Shown: positions 41,843-51,207 of the stretch, piece after piece | How the letters are laid out: each line of letters opens with the position of its first letter | Position numbering within the stretch: position 1 is the first letter of the stretch | From: Microcoleus sp036705565 | GTDB lineage: Bacteria > Cyanobacteriota > Cyanobacteriia > Cyanobacteriales > Microcoleaceae | Reading direction: 5' to 3' (one strand) | DNA: 64,000 nucleotides | NCBI GenBank assembly: GCA_036705565.1 | Contig: JAUBUY010000027.1 | Notes under the pieces: generated by a model | What the model was told of the DNA's origin: nothing | Databases searched by the model: none | Seen by the model: only the letters and a program-made list of their open reading frames with translations | Position numbers and translations under genes: made by a program

Positions 41843-42562
41843 ATGAGTAAAATTCGCGTTGCTTTGGTAGAAGACCATGACCTGACAAGAGTCGGCATCC
41901 GCACAGCTTTACAACAGCGTGACACGATAGAAGTTGTTGGCGATGCAGCTAACGCTACAGAGGGATTGAAACTGCTTCAGTCTTCAAAACCTGACGTGGC
42001 AATTGTAGATATTGGGTTGCCGGATTTTGACGGCATTGAACTGACACAAAAGTTCAAAAAATCCTTAGAGGAGTCCGATCCAGATACAAAAATTTTGATT
42101 CTGACTTTTCAGGACAATGAAGAAGAAGTTCTGGCAGCTTTTGCCGCCGGAGCTGACTCTTACTGCATGAAAGATATTAGCTTCGATCAGTTATTAGATG
42201 TAGTAAAAGTAACTCACGAAGGTAACTCTTGGATCGATCCGGCGATCGCCCGTATCGTCCTGAAACAAGCTCGCACTCAGGAACCCGCGCCGGAAGAACC
42301 GAAGGCTGAGGGCAAAAGAGTCACCATTAAGGCTGCCGAACCAGAGTTTAGTCACATCATTGAGACTTACCCTTTAACCGAGCGGGAATTAGAAGTTTTG
42401 GAACTAATCGTGCAGGGTTACAGCAATGCTGCAATCGCCGAAAAGCTGTACATTACTGTCGGTACAGTCAAGACTCACGTCCGCAATATTTTGAACAAGT
42501 TGTGCGCTGATGACCGCACTCAGGCAGCCGTTCTCGCCCTGCGTTCTGGCTTGGTTGGATGA
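41843..42562 (+). CDS. NarL/LuxR-type response regulator
   Basis: A 239-residue response regulator. The receiver has acidic E10-D11, phosphoacceptor D56 in VAIVDIGLP, and a lysine-containing MKDISF loop after the conserved T/S region (ILTFQD). A charged linker (about 145-170) leads to a LuxR HTH domain with YPLTERELEVLELIVQGYSNAAIAEKLYITVGTVKTHVRNIL. It should bind DNA as a dimer. Its position beside the divergent PAS-GAF kinase suggests a two-component pair, but that is not proven by the sequence. Confidence 0.92.
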   Translation: MSKIRVALVEDHDLTRVGIRTALQQRDTIEVVGDAANATEGLKLLQSSKPDVAIVDIGLPDFDGIELTQKFKKSLEESDPDTKILILTFQDNEEEVLAAFAAGADSYCMKDISFDQLLDVVKVTHEGNSWIDPAIARIVLKQARTQEPAPEEPKAEGKRVTIKAAEPEFSHIIETYPLTERELEVLELIVQGYSNAAIAEKLYITVGTVKTHVRNILNKLCADDRTQAAVLALRSGLVG

Positions 42563-42593
42563 AGCCCGATCGTCAGGCAAAATCAAGTTAAAA

Positions 42594-42618
42594 GTAGGGT
42601 GCGCTGGGCGCACCTTAC
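42594..42618. terminator. GTAGGGTGCG hairpin after the response regulator
   Basis: GTAGGGTGCG and CGCACCTTAC form a 10-bp stem with one G-U pair and a five-base loop, about 30 bp after the stop codon. It belongs to the dispersed hairpin family, and termination is inferred from position. Confidence 0.5.
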
Positions 42619-42627
42619 GGCCAATCG

Positions 42628-42783
42628 ATTTGAGATTTGAGATTTTAGATTAAAGAATTGAAGCATTGACTTGCGCGAGATAAATTCGGGGGTTCCTTTA
42701 TCGGATACACGTTTTTTATTTCTGGGTCCTGAGTCTGCTTTTGGAATGAATCACGGGGCGGGTATCCTGGAGGCTTTCGGTCA
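42628..42783 (+). repeat. Composite repeat (copy 3) with heptamer array
   Basis: Heptamer array (42628-42651), then AAAGAATTGAAGCATT, then GACTTGCGCGAGATAAATTC at 42668, ATCGGATACACG, TTTTTTATTTC, CCTGAGTCT, GAATGAATCACGGGGCGGG and an end at GGCTTTCGGTCA (42783). It is the most complete copy together with the one at 4262. The rest of the spacer up to 43207 is AT-rich with no gene. Confidence 0.7.
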
Positions 42784-43207
42784 CTGATTAAGGGTGTGCA
42801 GTGCACACCGAATGACTAATTGTTATCAAAAAATTAGGGCAGGCAGTGTGTACCAGCCGAGCAATTGTTTCTTGTTAAAAAAAAGATCGAGTTTAAATCC
42901 GCATCTATCCCAGTACAGATATTTTTTTCAAAATTTTAAAAAGTAAATATACCTTAAGATAGATGCTAAAAAACTATCATATTACTAATACTTATTGTTG
43001 AGCGATCGCCAGTGAGATAAATTTCGATCGCACTGCCAATACTGCGCGATTTCACTTCATAAAAGGCAGAGACAGAGACTAGATTACGATACTTTTAGGA
43101 AGAGTTAAGCCTTAAATAAATTATATCCGTAGAGTGATGCTGAGTTCGCTTAAATTTGTAAAATTAAAAGTATCAACTGCTACTGAAAAATTTTAGAAAG
43201 AGGTATT

Positions 43208-44860
43208 ATGGCTGCCCCAATTGAATTCAAGTTATTTGCTCCCTACAACAAAGGAGCTGCCGTGATTGGCTCTTTTTCTAATTGGGAAGATATTCCGATG
43301 GAAAAGGACGAAGAAGGTTTTTTTCGCACGCGAGTTGAGTTGGAGGATGGCGTTTATCAATACAAATTCCGCGTTCAGTCGAAAAGCTGGTTTCTGGAAC
43401 CCGATCAGTGGGTAGATGTGGTCGATCCCTACGCGACTGACATTGACGATCCTACTCAAAACGGCATTGTTCGGATCAAAGATGGCTCGCGCATTGTCGA
43501 TACCTACGTCTGGAAACACGATGACAAACCGCTACCAGCCGATCGGGAATTAGTGATTTACGAAATGCACGTTGCCGACTTTTCCGGTGGCGAAGACGAT
43601 CCCCTAGCCCGCGGCAAGTACAAGCACGTCGTCGAAAAACTCGATTACCTAGTCGAACTCGGCGTCAACGCGATCGAACTCATGCCCCTCAAAGAATACC
43701 CAGGCGACTACAGTTGGGGCTACAACCCTCGCTACTTCTTCGCTACCGAGTCCAGCTACGGAACCACAGAAGAACTCAAAAACCTGATAGACGAGTGTCA
43801 CGGGCGGGGGATTCGCGTCATCATCGACGGTATTTACAACCACTCGGAATCATCGAGCCCCCTCACTCAAATCGATCACGATTATTGGTATCACCACGAA
43901 CCCCGCGATCCAGATAACAATTGGGGCCCGGAATTTAACTACGAATTTTACGACGAAAATTTAGGAACTTTCCCGGCGCGCAGATTTGCTGGCGATACAG
44001 TCCGCTATTGGGTTCAAGAATATCATCTCGACGGCATTCGTTTCGACGCGGCGCGACAAATAGCTAACTACGATTTCATGCACTGGGTAGTTCAAGAAGC
44101 CAAAAATGTCGCCGGCCCCAAACCGTTTTATACCGTTGCCGAATACATTCCCGACGATCCCAGCATCACTAATCTAGAGGGGCCGATGGACGGCTGCTGG
44201 CACGACAGTTTCTATCACTCGATAATTCCACAACTGTGCGGGGACAATTTTGATTTAGAACGCCTCAAAGAGGTAATCGACTGCAAGCGGCAAGGTTACT
44301 TGGGTGCTACGAATGTAGTCAATTATTTGAGTAATCACGATCACGATCGCATTTTTGCCGAATTTGGCGATCGGGGAATTTTGGATGAAGCCGCCTTCAA
44401 GCGGGCAAAGTTGGGAACCGTGCTGTTAATGACAGCAGTTGGCGTGCCGCTGATTTGGATGGGCGAAGAATTTGGCGAATACAAAGGCAAAACTATTGAG
44501 CAATCTAAAATTGACTGGACGCTGCTAGGAAATGACCTGAATAAAGGTTTGTGGGAATACTACAAAGGCTTGATTCACCTGCGTAAAAATAACCAAGCAC
44601 TTTACACAGAAAACATCGAGTTTTTCCACGAAGATCCCGACTCGAAAGTTTTTGCTTACACTCGCTGGAACGATGAAGGTTCGAGAGTTGTAGTAGTGGC
44701 GAATATGTCGGAAAATTATCTAGCAGGTTACAGCGTTCCCCACTTTCCGGCAAACGGAACTTGGCACGAATGGACTGGGAATTATGATGTTGAATCTGGC
44801 GATGACAATATTATGATTGACTTGCCGGAATACGAAGCAAAAGTGTTTGTTTGGCAGTAA
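43208..44860 (+). CDS. GH13 alpha-amylase-family glucan enzyme with CBM48-like N-terminus
   Basis: A 550-residue soluble enzyme. An early-set/CBM48-like domain (about 1-105, GAAVIGSFSNWEDIPMEKDEEGFF) precedes the (beta/alpha)8 barrel. Catalytic residues are visible: nucleophile D280 in GIRFDAARQ, acid/base E312 in TVAEYI, and H377-D378 in YLSNHDHDR; the first conserved region is DGIYNHSE. The domain order and the length are like branching enzymes, but the protein is shorter than typical GlgB (over 700), so the exact reaction (branching, trehalose-related or amylase) is uncertain. A broken paralogue is found at 51208-52056. Start ATG at 43208 has AAAGAGG upstream. Confidence 0.88.
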   Translation: MAAPIEFKLFAPYNKGAAVIGSFSNWEDIPMEKDEEGFFRTRVELEDGVYQYKFRVQSKSWFLEPDQWVDVVDPYATDIDDPTQNGIVRIKDGSRIVDTYVWKHDDKPLPADRELVIYEMHVADFSGGEDDPLARGKYKHVVEKLDYLVELGVNAIELMPLKEYPGDYSWGYNPRYFFATESSYGTTEELKNLIDECHGRGIRVIIDGIYNHSESSSPLTQIDHDYWYHHEPRDPDNNWGPEFNYEFYDENLGTFPARRFAGDTVRYWVQEYHLDGIRFDAARQIANYDFMHWVVQEAKNVAGPKPFYTVAEYIPDDPSITNLEGPMDGCWHDSFYHSIIPQLCGDNFDLERLKEVIDCKRQGYLGATNVVNYLSNHDHDRIFAEFGDRGILDEAAFKRAKLGTVLLMTAVGVPLIWMGEEFGEYKGKTIEQSKIDWTLLGNDLNKGLWEYYKGLIHLRKNNQALYTENIEFFHEDPDSKVFAYTRWNDEGSRVVVVANMSENYLAGYSVPHFPANGTWHEWTGNYDVESGDDNIMIDLPEYEAKVFVWQ

Positions 44861-44938
44861 GGCAACGGAGGACAAAGGCTTTCGCCGTTTCCCTAGCCCA
44901 AAATAATCATTATGTAGGAAAGGGCACTGCCTTTCGTC

Positions 44939-45135
44939 GTGTCAACTTAATCTATCAGTCCGCCAGTCCTCCCACCCGGCAGTCCGCCAGGGACTGAAGT
45001 CCCTGTCTAATAGCTGAAGTCCTCGCTATGAGGACTAATGAGTTTTTCAGTCCTCTTCAGAGGACTTCGGCTTTGAGGCAGGGGTTTCAACCCCTGCCGG
45101 ACTGCCGGAGTGCGGGTTTAACGCTAAGTTGACAC
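44939..45135. mobile_element. 197-bp element with inverted ends GTGTCAACTTA
   Basis: The ends GTGTCAACTTA and TAAGTTGACAC are perfect 11-base inverted repeats. Inside, GGCAGTCCGCCAGGGACTG pairs with the far arm CAACCCCTGCCGGACTGCC, with further AGTCCTC hairpins nested at the centre. No coding capacity. A non-autonomous insertion is likely. A smaller GAAAGGGCACTGCCTTTC hairpin sits just before it. Confidence 0.6.
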
Positions 45136-45207
45136 CTATGGGCATGGCGCCGTGTCCTACTCCCCGCGCCGGAAACGGCGAAAGCGTTTGTCCCTATCAG
45201 ATATCGC

Positions 45208-47859
45208 TCAAAAGAGAAGCTTTTGTTTGTTCCCCGATTGATTTTCTAAGCACAATTGGGTGATGGCCGCCGCCGGTATTGGTTTGCTAAAGAAGTAACC
45301 CTGACCCATATCGCACTTATGCGATCGCAAAAACGCCAACTGTTCTGCTGTTTCCACTCCCTCAGCAATCACCTGTAAATTCAGGCCCTGTCCCAAGGCG
45401 ATCGCCAGTTTCACAATAGTAGCACCGCTGCTGCCAGTCACCAAATCGGCCACGAAAGATTTGTCTATTTTTAAATTATTGAGGGGAAAGTTTTTCAGAG
45501 ACCACAGCGAAGAATAACCGGTGCCAAAATCGTCCAGAGAAATGTTAATTCCCATGTCCTGCAACTGCTGCAATACCGACACCGTAAAGCTCACATCTGT
45601 CATGGCAATGCTCTCGGTAATTTCTATTTCTAAATATTCGGGATTTAACTTGGTTTCTGATAAAATTTCAGCGATGGTTTGTACCGTGTGAGGTTGCAGA
45701 AACTGGCGGGCTGATAAATTCACTGCTATCCGCATCGGCGGCAATCCCAGTAACTGCCACGCTCGATTTTGCAAGCAAGCAGTCCGCATCACCCATTCGT
45801 CAATTTGGCAGATTAATCCTGTTTCCTCAGCTAAGGGAATAAATCGATCGGGAGGAATCAAACCGCGTTCGGGATGCTGCCAGCGAATCAGAGCTTCCAT
45901 GCCCACTATTTTGCCAGTATTTAAATTTATTTGCGGTTGATAGTACAGGACAAATTCTGAATTTTTTAGAGCTTTGTACAGATGATTTTCTAAGTTAAGA
46001 TCCTCGGATACTTTACTGCCGATCGCCTGCGTGTAAAACTGATAATTATTGCGACCTTTCTGTTTAGCTTTGTACATCGCCGCATCAGCATTTTTCAGCA
46101 AAGTTTCTGCATCTTCTCCGTCGTAAGGAGCCAAAGCAATTCCCAAGCTAGCCTTAATATAAAGTTCCAGACCCTCAAAATCAAAAGGACTGCTTAAACT
46201 CTGGATAATGAGCTGGCAAATTTTAGTTGCTTCCTCTGGGGTGTTGATATTGTACAGCAGCACAGTAAATTCATCTCCGCCCCAACGAGCCATCGAATCC
46301 CCCAGGCGCAAACAGTTAGTCAAACGCCGAGATACACTTTGCAGCAACAAATCGCCCACTGGATGACCGAGAGTATCGTTAACATTTTTAAATCTATCTA
46401 AATCTAGAAAGATTACCGCCAGCATTTCTCCATTTTGGTGAGCGCTAGCTAAAGCCAAAGACAGCCTTTCATTAAACAGTAATCTATTAGGTAAACCAGT
46501 TAATGGGTCGTGAGAAGCTTGATGTCGGATCATCGCCTCGACACGCCTCTGCATTACAGCCATGTACAGGTGAGTTCCTAAAGATTGTGCTAGCTTCTGT
46601 TCTTCGCTAGTCCACTTTTGAGCTTCGCCTGTTTTGATTTCTTTCCAAGCTGCAAAGGATTGTCGGGGACGATCGTTCCGGGCGTCCGAACTGCAACGGC
46701 CCGCCCACAAAATTTCGGTTTGTATAGGGCTGCGAAAAACGGTGAGACAGCCGATGCACTGTTGGCGATATTGCAGCGGTACTGCCAAAAATGATCGAAT
46801 GGAAGCTGCGACTAAATTGGCAGATACAGATTTGAGTTGAGGTTCTTTAGAAATATCGGAAATCGCGTACAAATGCGGTACGAGAAAACTGGAAATATTG
46901 GTGTCAATTGAGCTGTAATGCTGGGAATAGAGATTTTCAAAAATACCTAATTGGCTTGTATGGTTAGCAGTTTGCGATCGATCGTCTTGGTTTGCCCTCC
47001 CCATAATCTGCTGCCAAAATGGGCTGAGTTCCAGGTCGATGTCCGCGGGCTGCTGGCCACAGGTATAAAGCAAAGCGGGTCGATCGCCAAACTCGGCTGC
47101 AATGTAGAGTCGCCCTCCTGAACCACGCAAATGCTTGACAGTTTGTTCGAGAACTGCTTTCCGAATTTCGTTGAGTTCCAGAGGAGAATGCAGCAAACTG
47201 GTAATTTGGTTGATAACGGCTTCGTCACGCGCTTGCTGTCGGGCTTGACTCAGCAGAAAAGATTGGGCGATCGCAATTGAAAGTTGATCCACAAGCAACT
47301 GCACCATTTTCAATTCTCGATCGCTAAACCGTTTCGGTTGGCTATGGTGAGACACCAACAGCCCCCAAAGGTGATTTTGATGCAAAATCGGCACTGTCAG
47401 AGAAGAACGTGCCCCCATAGCCTTCAGATATTCAGCGTGACAGGGGTCTACAGGACGATAGCTAATATCTTCAACTGCTAAAGTTTGGCCGGTGTCGGGA
47501 CAATCTAACCTATTAATTGTTTGATGCTTCAATTCCACATCTACAATCACTCGCTGCCGCGCTTTGAGAAACATTTCCCGAGCACTATGGGGAATGTCGC
47601 CTGGTGGAAAGCGCAAACCCAGCATAGATGGCAAATTGTCGCCGTTGATGGACTCAGCAATTACCTCACCGCTACCGTCGGCCTCAAAGCGATAAACTTT
47701 TACTCGATCGCTCTCTAAAAAGCTGCGGATTTCTCGCGCAGTTGTCGTCAAAATCTCTTGCAGTTCTAAAGAGTTGCGGATGCGATTGGTAATTCGATTG
47801 AGTAAAATCTCTTGTTCTAAAGTCGATCGTGACATTTGTGTAACTTTGGTGCGGGTCAT
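45208..47859 (-). CDS. Phytochrome-like GAF - GAF - GGDEF - EAL protein
   Basis: An 883-residue soluble protein. The first GAF domain (about 15-180) is of the phytochrome/cyanobacteriochrome type: FPPGDIPHSAREMF (84-97) and DPCHAEYLKAMGARSSL with a bilin-ligand-type C140-H141 pair. A second GAF domain (about 205-380) lacks the CH pair. Then a diguanylate cyclase domain with GGDEF intact (RWGGDEFTVLL) and a phosphodiesterase domain with EAL (MEALIRWQHP), ITESIAMTD and DDFGTGYSSL intact. It probably links light to cyclic di-GMP level, which controls motility and cell surface in filamentous cyanobacteria. There is no PHY domain. Starts at 47859 or 47835 are both possible. Confidence 0.9.
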   Translation of the reverse strand: MTRTKVTQMSRSTLEQEILLNRITNRIRNSLELQEILTTTAREIRSFLESDRVKVYRFEADGSGEVIAESINGDNLPSMLGLRFPPGDIPHSAREMFLKARQRVIVDVELKHQTINRLDCPDTGQTLAVEDISYRPVDPCHAEYLKAMGARSSLTVPILHQNHLWGLLVSHHSQPKRFSDRELKMVQLLVDQLSIAIAQSFLLSQARQQARDEAVINQITSLLHSPLELNEIRKAVLEQTVKHLRGSGGRLYIAAEFGDRPALLYTCGQQPADIDLELSPFWQQIMGRANQDDRSQTANHTSQLGIFENLYSQHYSSIDTNISSFLVPHLYAISDISKEPQLKSVSANLVAASIRSFLAVPLQYRQQCIGCLTVFRSPIQTEILWAGRCSSDARNDRPRQSFAAWKEIKTGEAQKWTSEEQKLAQSLGTHLYMAVMQRRVEAMIRHQASHDPLTGLPNRLLFNERLSLALASAHQNGEMLAVIFLDLDRFKNVNDTLGHPVGDLLLQSVSRRLTNCLRLGDSMARWGGDEFTVLLYNINTPEEATKICQLIIQSLSSPFDFEGLELYIKASLGIALAPYDGEDAETLLKNADAAMYKAKQKGRNNYQFYTQAIGSKVSEDLNLENHLYKALKNSEFVLYYQPQINLNTGKIVGMEALIRWQHPERGLIPPDRFIPLAEETGLICQIDEWVMRTACLQNRAWQLLGLPPMRIAVNLSARQFLQPHTVQTIAEILSETKLNPEYLEIEITESIAMTDVSFTVSVLQQLQDMGINISLDDFGTGYSSLWSLKNFPLNNLKIDKSFVADLVTGSSGATIVKLAIALGQGLNLQVIAEGVETAEQLAFLRSHKCDMGQGYFFSKPIPAAAITQLCLENQSGNKQKLLF

Positions 47860-48261
47860 GCCTTTTGATCTCCCGGGCTGTTGACAGCATTTTTGCGAGC
47901 CACAGTCTTAACTTGCCCTGTATTATACAATACAATACTTTCGCGCCGTCTAGGGGCTTGACCCTACCCCAGAGCGCGAAACTCGGTTTCTGGGGATATT
48001 TCTGGTTTTTAGACAAATTCGGGTGATAAACCGGGTTTTTCACAGCACTTACAAGGCAAGGCAAGAGCGATCGGACAATTAGTGAGGACGAAAGTTCGAT
48101 CGAGTTGAATCAGGACTCAAGTCCTCACTACAAAGCAATTGCAGAGCTACCAGACAAAAGGTATATAGAAACCGGGTTGATCAACCAGTATTCTGCCCTC
48201 TGGAGGGAGAATACTGATTGCTCAAACCGGCTAGTAAGTATTTATACTTTAAAAGGCCTCA
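47860..48261. other. 402-bp spacer without recognised feature
   Basis: The text has mirrored CTGGGG/CCGGGTTT stretches, such as AAACTCGGTTTC...AAACCGGGTTTTT, common in this genome, but no gene, tRNA or strong terminator that I can support. Confidence 0.4.
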
Positions 48262-49065
48262 TTAAGCCGCGTCCCAAATTTCCCGAATTCTGTCCGGCAA
48301 AAAGCCAGCTATTTCCTGAATTCGCTCCTGGGACAGCTCATCCTTTGTTGCCGAAAATACAGCCGCGATCGCAGTTTCCGGTTTTACTCCCGAAGGAAGT
48401 GCGCCTTCTAGTTCCACCCTCCGTGCAAACAAATTGCCATCGATCCCCAAAGGTGCAGGCGGGCCGGTCAAAGGCTGACGTATCCGGCTGAGCAATCCCA
48501 CCAGCGGATTGGTATCTTTCCAGAGGTCTGCTATTTCTTGTTGCAGGGTTTTGTCATCCGTAGGCAAAACTTCTGTGTGCAATTCAGATTCCACGTGCTC
48601 GATGGCTTCTTTTGTCATCACATCGCGCATGATCCGGTACACTACTTCGGTAATGTCGCGGGCATCAAAAATATCCTCCAAGTGACCTTTTACCATCACT
48701 TTTTCCAAAAACGGCATATCCTTTGAAGCGATAGGAACTGCCGATCCTTCCTGGTGGAGCGAGGTCGGAGGATTAGTCTCCATTTTGTGTAACAGTTTGC
48801 GGCCTTTTTCTGTTAACTCAGCTTGTTGAAATGCCACTAAAGGCGGCAATAACTCAGTTCCTCCATAAGGCTCGCCACTAAACTGAGCTTTGATAAATTC
48901 CCTTTGGTTGAGGTAGTCTAAATGACCGAGCAATTCCGCTTCCGCCACCGTGTGACCCACATATTCTTCCGCTGCGTTCCTAATTTCTGACTCTCCCCTG
49001 CCGTTGCCACTGCCAATCTTTTTGAGCAAAATGTAAGTCAGGTCGTCTCTGATTGGAATTGTCAT
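48262..49065 (-). CDS. DUF2267-containing protein
   Basis: A 267-residue soluble protein. The C-terminal half is a DUF2267 helical repeat with VVYRIMRDVMTKEAIEHVESELH and, later, IAAVFSATKDELSQERIQEIAGFLPDRIREIWDAA, the typical ending. The N-terminal half (about 1-110) looks like a small winged-helix region (LTYILLKKIGS.., EAELLGHLDYLNQREF). DUF2267 proteins are found in stress and gas-vesicle neighbourhoods; no biochemical role is established. Start ATG at 49065 has AGGAGG upstream. Confidence 0.82.
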   Translation of the reverse strand: MTIPIRDDLTYILLKKIGSGNGRGESEIRNAAEEYVGHTVAEAELLGHLDYLNQREFIKAQFSGEPYGGTELLPPLVAFQQAELTEKGRKLLHKMETNPPTSLHQEGSAVPIASKDMPFLEKVMVKGHLEDIFDARDITEVVYRIMRDVMTKEAIEHVESELHTEVLPTDDKTLQQEIADLWKDTNPLVGLLSRIRQPLTGPPAPLGIDGNLFARRVELEGALPSGVKPETAIAAVFSATKDELSQERIQEIAGFLPDRIREIWDAA

Positions 49066-49609
49066 TAAAACCTCCTAGGTTAATATCCGGTAAAGCTCAT
49101 GTAAAAACTGATTTTTTTTACTGGCTTAAATTGTGATTATTACTACTTAAAAACATTGAAGTCTAAAGTAGAGTAATCAAGTATCTCTCAGCAGGTGTAA
49201 GTTATTCAAATAAAGTAACGGTTAGAATATTCCTTTAGGTAGATCCAGGTAGGGAAACCCATGTTTAATGTGGTTAATATCCGAAGAAGCTGTCGCCACT
49301 CTTCAATGCTATTAAGCGAGAATGCTTTATTGGTAAGAGTTTTCGTATTTATTGCGTATTTTTACCATGGCTGACGCACCAAGAGGGCCTCAGTTGGTAA
49401 TTGGCGCTGGGAGAGGTAGAATTAAGCAGATGCTATGGAATCAATCAACTGCGGTCGTTTTGCCCGCAGCTTGTAGCGATATTGTATCGGGTTAGACCAA
49501 AAACTGGTCATGGGAGAGCTAAAAATACGAGCCAATCTGTGTCAAGTGCCGCAGCGCCACTTGAAGAATGCCTCGGTAACAAATTTTTTGATCGTTGCGA
49601 TCGGCATTT
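49066..49609. other. 544-bp divergent spacer
   Basis: Between DUF2267 and the CheY-like gene. A short GGTAAGAG...TTTTTACC repeat lies around 49330. No reading frame of quality, no tRNA, no repeat of the recognised families. Confidence 0.4.
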
Positions 49610-50068
49610 ATGAACTACCCTAATTGGAACAATAAATTGGAATCCTCGTCTCTCATTAGCGGTCAACCCCCGGTTGAAAAGCGTCCTTTAGTGTTGGCGG
49701 TAGACGACAATCCTGACAACTTAGAGCTGCTGACACAAATACTCGATTTATTCGGCTGCGAGTGCGTGGGAGCAGTTGACGGGTACGCAGCTCTTTCCGC
49801 AGCAGTCGATCGACAGCCCGACCTAATCGTACTCGACATTTGCCTGCCGGATATAGACGGTATGGAAGTAGTAAAGCGCGCCCAACAAAACCCCGAGATC
49901 AGACATATTCCGATTGTTGCTGTCACAGCACTAGCAAAACCAGAAGACCGCGCTCGAATTCTCCAAGCAGGCTGCGTGGAATACCTTTCCAAACCTTTTA
50001 ACATCAAAGATTTAGAAAGAGTTATGCGCCAGCACCTCAACTCTCCAATGCTTTTGGTTGAGTTTTAG
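49610..50068 (+). CDS. CheY-like single-domain response regulator
   Basis: A 152-residue receiver-only protein. The acidic pair D32-D33 (AVDDNPDN), the phosphoacceptor D76 (LIVLDICLP), the T in AVTALAKPED and K in YLSKPF are all in place. There is no output domain, so it acts through protein contacts. I chose the ATG at 49610 over the TTG at 49595. Its 3' end overlaps the convergent DUF2294 gene by 32 bp. Confidence 0.9.
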   Translation: MNYPNWNNKLESSSLISGQPPVEKRPLVLAVDDNPDNLELLTQILDLFGCECVGAVDGYAALSAAVDRQPDLIVLDICLPDIDGMEVVKRAQQNPEIRHIPIVAVTALAKPEDRARILQAGCVEYLSKPFNIKDLERVMRQHLNSPMLLVEF

Positions 50069-50471
50069 ATTTATAGTTAGAATCACGAACTTGAGGTGCA
50101 GAGTCCAAAATTGCGATCGTTCCAGTGCGGCCTGTCTCCAAGGTCGCATCGCGGAGCAAATCAGTGACTCCCACGCCCAAAACCTTTTGGATTAATTCTT
50201 TCAGTGGCAATTCCAGAAGTGATTCTAATTCTGTCCGTACCTGCAAGGCCAAATCTTGCTGACCGTTCTGAGCCAGCAGTTTTTCGGGTTGAGTAAGCCC
50301 ATTTTCGACAACAATTATCAATTTGTTATCCAAAAGATTGCACAGCGCCTGACTCGTTGGGTGTCCGAGTTGAGAGCGGTACAAAGCTTGAATTCCCTGC
50401 GAAAGAGTCCGTTCTAATTTACCACGAGTAGGTTCTAAGGTTTCCCCTGTCATATTTTTTATTGACACCAT
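50037..50471 (-). CDS. DUF2294 family protein
   Basis: A 144-residue protein with the DUF2294 pattern GKLERTLSQGIQALYRSQLGHPTSQALCNLLDNKLIIVVENGLTQPEKLL followed by VRTELESLLELPLKELIQKVLGVGVTDLLRDATLETGRTGTIAIL. The family is widespread in cyanobacteria and Bacillales and has no proven function. The tail after about residue 125 is variable. It precedes no close partner, but a BON-domain gene lies 95 bp upstream on the same strand. Confidence 0.85.
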   Translation of the reverse strand: MVSIKNMTGETLEPTRGKLERTLSQGIQALYRSQLGHPTSQALCNLLDNKLIIVVENGLTQPEKLLAQNGQQDLALQVRTELESLLELPLKELIQKVLGVGVTDLLRDATLETGRTGTIAILDSAPQVRDSNYKSKTQPKALES

Positions 50472-50565
50472 GATAGATAAAAAATACTGTTAGCAGCAGT
50501 TAACAGTTACAGTAAACTTAACTACTGCTAACAGTCAACTGCTAACTGTTAGAAATAAAGTCGCT

Positions 50566-50943
50566 TTAGCCGACAGTAACTTGATTAGTTTCCACCCCAG
50601 TTGCACCCTTAACGCCTTTAGCAATTGTCACCAATTTGTTGACAATTTCCTGACTGGGAACTGTACCTTTGAGAACCACAGTAGAGCCAAGTTGAGCCAC
50701 ATAAACAGTCTCAATATCCGCAACATCGGGATTTGCATCGAAAGCCTGAGCTACCCGTTTAGCTAAACCGCTTTGATCGTATTCTCCGTTCAAGCCCATG
50801 CGTTCCGGCGGGATTGTCTGAGCGCTCGCAGCAGGTTGAGCTTGAGCTTGAGCTTGAGCTACAGGTGCTTGGTAAGCAGGAGCGTCAACAGTTTCTTGAT
50901 TTTCTTTTTTTTCTAAACCAAACAATCTTTTTAACCAGCCCAT
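50566..50943 (-). CDS. BON-domain protein
   Basis: A 125-residue protein. A short basic N-terminus (GWLKRLFGLEKKE), an alanine/glutamine-rich linker with AQAQAQAQ, and a BON domain (about 60-124, LAKRVAQAFDANPDVADIETVYVAQLGSTVVLKGTVPSQEIVNKL). BON domains bind membranes or ligands and are often stress-induced. No signal peptide is seen. The ATG at 50943 fits; the upstream AGGAAAAAC is a weak ribosome-binding site. It may share a transcript with the DUF2294 gene. Confidence 0.87.
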   Translation of the reverse strand: MGWLKRLFGLEKKENQETVDAPAYQAPVAQAQAQAQPAASAQTIPPERMGLNGEYDQSGLAKRVAQAFDANPDVADIETVYVAQLGSTVVLKGTVPSQEIVNKLVTIAKGVKGATGVETNQVTVG

Positions 50944-51207
50944 AGAGTTTTTCCTCCGACAAAGTTTGTGTTTATTGACCTGTTAATTCGCGATTGGCAC
51001 GTCACCCTGTAATTGTTATTCTCAATACCAGGAATTACGATCGCACTCTTGGATGCACAAACCGAGTTTTTTACAATAAAGTATCGTTACAGCCATCCAC
51101 CTAGGTAGAAAAACCCAGTTTGTTGACTTGCGTGCGCCCATCCTAAATACAATTTACAGTTGTACAACTTCGCAGATCATCTGCCTGGAGACATAATTCT
51201 CCGGCTC

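Noticed and set aside
47684..48064. 126-residue minus-strand frame upstream of the GGDEF-EAL gene
   Set aside because: Most of it is an alternative frame of the GGDEF-EAL gene, and the rest is spacer.
48105..48491. 128-residue plus-strand frame near the DUF2267 gene
   Set aside because: Overlaps the 3' end of DUF2267 on the opposite strand and has low-quality proline-rich text.
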